Below are positions 61,118-64,000 of a stretch of 64,000 nt of DNA, in pieces. The notes beneath the pieces were generated by a model. That model ran no database searches. It had not been told where the DNA came from and saw only the letters and a program-made list of their open reading frames with translations. The translations under genes and the position numbers were made by a program. The first letter of the stretch is position 1. Each line of letters starts with the position of its first letter. Source of the DNA: Companilactobacillus nantensis DSM 16982 (GTDB lineage Bacteria > Bacillota > Bacilli > Lactobacillales > Lactobacillaceae); assembly GCF_001435815.1 (NCBI RefSeq), contig NZ_AZFV01000009.1:36314-100313 (forward strand), read 5' to 3'.

Positions 61118-62485
61118 TTAGAATAAAGTAGTCCAAATTAATTGCAAGTTCAAAATGATTAAGATAACAGCAATTACCCAAGACAAATACTTGACCCAAG
61201 GACGATTGACGAATGGTCCCATAAGTTTTTTATCACTTGTGAAAAGAATTAAAGGAATCATTGCGAATGGTAAGGCGATAGATAGAAAGACTTGTGAGAA
61301 TGTCAACAGACTTTCAATTTTAGATTCACTACCTTTGTAGTAAACCGCAAAAGCCAATACAGGTAAGATTGAGAAGAGTCGTGTCAATAATCTTTGTGCC
61401 CAAAGAGGCATTTTTAAATTAATGAATCCCTCCATAATTAATTGACCAGCTAGCGTTCCGGTGATAGTTGAACTTTGACCAGAAGCCAAGAGGGCAATAG
61501 CGAAAAGCATACTCAACATTGGACTAGCAATAGCTCCAACAATCTTGGAATTGCTTAAAGCATTGAATAGGTCAACGAAACGACCTAAATCGCTATGAGT
61601 TCCGTAGAATAAAGCTGCACCTAAAATCAACAATAAACTATTGACGATAAAGGCAAGTGTTAATTGGATATTCGAATCCGCAATTGTGAAACGAATTGTT
61701 TTTTTCACTGAATCGTGATCATGAATATCATATTTACGTGTTTGTGAAATGGATGAACCAAGATACAAGTCGTGGGGCATAACAGTTGCACCAACGATAC
61801 CAAGAGCCATATAAAGCATAGGTTGGTTAGTTAAAATTTTTGCTCTAGGAACGTAACCACCTAGAACACCCAAAGCATCAGGCTTTGATAAGAAGACTTC
61901 ATAAGCGAAGACAAATAAGATAACAGCAACTAAAGTTGCCACGATAGCTTCGATTTTATGAAAGCCCAATTTCATTAGAAATAGCAAAATTAAAACATCG
62001 AACGCGGTAATTGTAATACCGACAATCAATGGAAAACCAAATAATAACTCTAATGCGATACCGGAACCAATAATTTCAGCCACATCAGTTGCCATTATCG
62101 CTAGTTCAGTGATAACCCAAAGGACAAAGCCACCAACTTTAGAAGTTCGATCCCTTGTCAGTTGAGCCAAATCACGACCTGTAACAATACCTAAGCGTGC
62201 TGACATTGCTTGGAGCAACATCGCAATCAGACTGGATAGCAGTACGACAGTCAATAGGGTGTACTTGAATTGAGCACCACCACCAATTGAAGTAATCCAG
62301 TTACCGGGGTCCATATAACCCACAGCAATCAAGGCACCAGGCCCTGTATATGCTAAGAGAGTCTTGAAGTAACCAGCGTTGTCTGGCACGTCGATTGACC
62401 CATTGATTTCATCGAGGCTTTTTCGTTGTCGGCCAGTTTCTCGAATGAATTTGCTCTCTTTTTCTTCATCATTTTTACCCTTCAA
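61118..62485 (-). CDS. mntH: NRAMP-family divalent metal transporter (MntH)
   Basis: A 455-residue transporter with about 11 helices. Conserved DPGN in MDPGNWITS and the MPH motif [10 protein letters not shown] give the metal-binding residues. It imports Mn2+, essential for lactobacilli. The start is TTG 62485, nine bases after GAGGT. It lies 54 bp downstream of the usp gene on the same strand, so one transcript is likely. Confidence 0.93.
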   Translation of the reverse strand: MKGKNDEEKESKFIRETGRQRKSLDEINGSIDVPDNAGYFKTLLAYTGPGALIAVGYMDPGNWITSIGGGAQFKYTLLTVVLLSSLIAMLLQAMSARLGIVTGRDLAQLTRDRTSKVGGFVLWVITELAIMATDVAEIIGSGIALELLFGFPLIVGITITAFDVLILLFLMKLGFHKIEAIVATLVAVILFVFAYEVFLSKPDALGVLGGYVPRAKILTNQPMLYMALGIVGATVMPHDLYLGSSISQTRKYDIHDHDSVKKTIRFTIADSNIQLTLAFIVNSLLLILGAALFYGTHSDLGRFVDLFNALSNSKIVGAIASPMLSMLFAIALLASGQSSTITGTLAGQLIMEGFINLKMPLWAQRLLTRLFSILPVLAFAVYYKGSESKIESLLTFSQVFLSIALPFAMIPLILFTSDKKLMGPFVNRPWVKYLSWVIAVILIILNLQLIWTTLF

Positions 62486-62539
62486 AATGACTCGACCTCT
62501 TTTCGTAGTTTGTTAATCCTACTAGCGAGGTTCCTTATT

Positions 62540-63001
62540 TTAACGAACGACAATTACTGAAACAGGGGCACGTTTGGCAAGTCTTGGTCCAATCGCTCCA
62601 GAAATTTTAGAGTGAGGGAACTGTGTGTCAGCTCCAGTTACAATTAAGTCTGGTTGAAAATCGGGAATCACACGTTCTAAGATGACGTCGTCAACGTCGC
62701 CACCCTCATAGGCAAGAGGTTCAACCTTATTCAAACCATTATCTTCCGCAGCCTGAACGTATTGTTCGACTGCTTGTTTGAGATCATCACGTTTTTCTCT
62801 GATTTTTGATGGTGTCAAAGAATCGAAAATATTGATATCTTCACTTTCCATAACAGAAACGATTCCTAAAGTAGCATCATAATCGTGAGCAAGAGTAATT
62901 GCAAAGCGAAATGCCCGAGTAGTTGATTCGTGATCATCTTCATCAACCGTTAATAAAATTCGTCTGTAAACTAAAGGGTCTTGAATTTCAGTCTTATCCA
63001 T
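62540..63001 (-). CDS. Universal stress protein (UspA family)
   Basis: A 153-residue protein with YRRILLTVDEDDHESTTRAF at the start and a late LIVTGADTQFPHSKISGAIG plus VSVIVVR, the nucleotide-binding pattern of UspA (G-x2-G-x9-G-S/T is only partly kept). GGAGG lies before the ATG at 63001. It is co-transcribed with mntH. Confidence 0.88.
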   Translation of the reverse strand: MDKTEIQDPLVYRRILLTVDEDDHESTTRAFRFAITLAHDYDATLGIVSVMESEDINIFDSLTPSKIREKRDDLKQAVEQYVQAAEDNGLNKVEPLAYEGGDVDDVILERVIPDFQPDLIVTGADTQFPHSKISGAIGPRLAKRAPVSVIVVR

Positions 63002-63025
63002 AAAATATTACCTCCTGAATAAATC

Positions 63026-63055
63026 ATTAATGTACTATGTTTCATCTTTATCATA
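63026..63055 (-). promoter_or_regulatory. Promoter of the usp-mntH unit
   Basis: On the minus strand -10 TATGAT lies at about 63050-63055, and a -35-like TTGTGC lies 16 bases upstream. The transcript start would be about 45 bases before the usp ATG. Confidence 0.5.
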
Positions 63056-63210
63056 CAGGTGTCTAACGACAGCACAAGAGTCAGCAACTACATTTCGTAG
63101 TTCCTAAGAAAATAATTTGATTACTTCAAATTTAGAAAAAAGACCCTCAGTAAAAGAAGTTAACTTTGATTAACAAAGATATAAAGATTTTAGTTCGAAC
63201 CTCAATCTAA

Positions 63211-63225
63211 TTATAATTATTATCA
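63211..63225. promoter_or_regulatory. PerR/Fur-like box
   Basis: TTATAATTATTATCA matches the PerR box TTATAATNATTATAA at all but one base. It is 210 bp before usp-mntH, so control is uncertain. The rest of 63056-63378 holds small hairpins (AACTAC/GTAGTT) but no gene. Confidence 0.3.
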
Positions 63226-63378
63226 TGCTAGTTGTATCGGTTATTAAGAAATTAATTGGAATATTTGAAACAAATTTATTATTAAAACTTAACTTTTTTG
63301 ATGTTGATTTGCTGATATTGCTGGAGGCAGTGAATATCAGCTGCAAGATGTCAGGTTTGGGCTAGTTAAATATGCTGT

Positions 63379-63558
63379 GTCGCCTCCAGGAACAAGAAAT
63401 TAGGTCGCTATGGGGACCGCTTCGAGCCAAAGAGCGGTCTCGAAGCTCGATTTTGAACCTCGCAAAAACCGCGAGTTTCAAAACTCGTCCCGTGGTGTAA
63501 GGACTAAAATCCTAACGCCACCTTCACAGCGACCTAATTTCTTGTTCCTTCCGGCTAG
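63379..63558 (-). repeat. Structured repeat copy R5
   Basis: Orientation as R2, 180 bp. Outer stem GGAACAAGAAATTAGGTCGC with its partner GCGACCTAATTTCTTGTTCC; hairpin 1 GGACT/ATCC; hairpin 3 GCTTCGAG/CTCGAAGC. Lies upstream of the usp promoter region. Confidence 0.9.
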
Positions 63559-63737
63559 TTTATTCATTGTTTTAGATACATATAAAGCCATGGAAAAAAT
63601 AAATCATAAACAAAAATGAAATTGGCGGTAATTTTTTTACCAGTTTTTTCTAATTTTAATACCTAAAATTATATAAAGGTGAGGGAAGCAAATATCCAAT
63701 TAAAAGGATTATTTAAATTTAGATTTATAAAAAGACT

Positions 63738-63920
63738 TCAGTCGGAAGAACCGAGAAATAGTTACTGGCTGTGAAAGTGGTGTTAGTGCGGGTGGTTTTC
63801 CCGTGCTTACAGCACCGGGCGTGTTTGGAGACTCGCTTGTGAGGCTTCAAACCGAGGTCTGAGACCTTGGCTCAGACCGGTCCACATAGCCAGTAACTAT
63901 TTCTCGGTTCTGGAGACGGC
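63738..63920 (+). repeat. Structured repeat copy R6 (most divergent)
   Basis: Orientation as R1, 183 bp. Primary sequence is widely changed, but the fold is kept: a perfect ~24-bp outer stem starting AGAACCGAGAAATAGTTACT, hairpin 1 GCGGG/CCCGT, hairpin 2 GTTTGGAG/CTTCAAAC and hairpin 3 GGTCTGAG/CTCAGACC. Stretch 63559-63737 between R5 and R6 shows no gene. Confidence 0.85.
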
Positions 63921-63939
63921 ATATATATATTAAAAAAGG

Positions 63940-63975
63940 TAAAAAAAATAACGCTGGTATTTTACCAACGTTATT
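63940..63975 (-). terminator. Leftward terminator at the window edge
   Basis: AATAACGCTGGTA with TACCAACGTTATT, followed on the minus strand by T8. It probably ends a leftward gene that starts beyond the right edge. The last 20 bases (GCGCCC...GGGCGC) form a further palindrome. Confidence 0.7.
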
Positions 63976-64000
63976 GATTATGTGCGCCCGGCATGGGCGC

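Noticed and set aside
63410..63619. Open frame in repeat R5
   Set aside because: Same reason as for R3; it runs beyond the repeat into unrelated sequence.

Overview
The window is AT-rich, low-GC Gram-positive DNA. The gene content points to a member of the Lactobacillaceae (farciminis/alimentarius-like lactobacilli would fit): an arginine deiminase cluster arcA-arcB-arcD-arcT-arcC, argS behind an arginine T-box, a yhaO-yhaN-yhaM block, mntH with a UspA gene, and strong AGGAGG ribosome binding sites. The species is an inference.

Layout. (1) 1-1779 is chromosomal flank: the 3' end of a degenerate GGDEF-like gene, a secreted two-repeat protein and a small hypothetical gene. (2) 1780-41692 is an apparently complete prophage of about 39.9 kb, bounded by a 27-bp direct repeat that overlaps the 3' end of a tRNA-Gly(CCC) gene (41680-41750, minus). 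Order: integrase, lipoprotein, ImmA-type peptidase, repressor, operators, Cro-like protein, antirepressor and small genes, recombination and replication (DUF1351, ERF, HNH, initiator, DnaC-like loader, SSB), ArpU late regulator, a phage tRNA-Tyr, two accessory genes, terminase, portal, MuF head protein, scaffold, capsid, connectors, contractile tail (sheath, tube, chaperone, tape measure, baseplate), fibre, holin and endolysin. It is a PBSX/XkdK-type myovirus. (3) 41750-51670 is chromosome: a lipoprotein, the arc operon, argS and a UbiA-family prenyltransferase. (4) 51740-64000 carries a pseudouridine synthase, a class A PBP, a YlbF-family gene, yhaO/yhaN/yhaM, mntH and usp, with six copies of a ~181-bp multi-hairpin repeat in the gaps.

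How it works together. Lysogeny is probably held by the repressor acting on 14-bp palindromes (TACACAATTGTGTA) and released through the ImmA-like peptidase. A perfect GAAC-N4-GTTC SOS box lies in front of a second Xre-type regulator and ssb. Three leftward accessory genes sit inside the rightward early region; each has its own terminator, and two have a shared extended -10 box. Two -1 frameshift sites are visible: the expected one in the tail chaperone gene and a less expected one at the end of the capsid gene that would add a HeH/LEM-like tail. The MuF head protein carries a C-terminal zinc-peptidase domain, like phage polymorphic toxins. Behind tRNA-Tyr lies a protein with proteasome/HslV-like N-terminal nucleophile features.

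The most novel-looking chromosomal feature is the repeat family at 52817-63920. Its copies differ in primary sequence but keep their stems through paired changes, so the fold is what is conserved.
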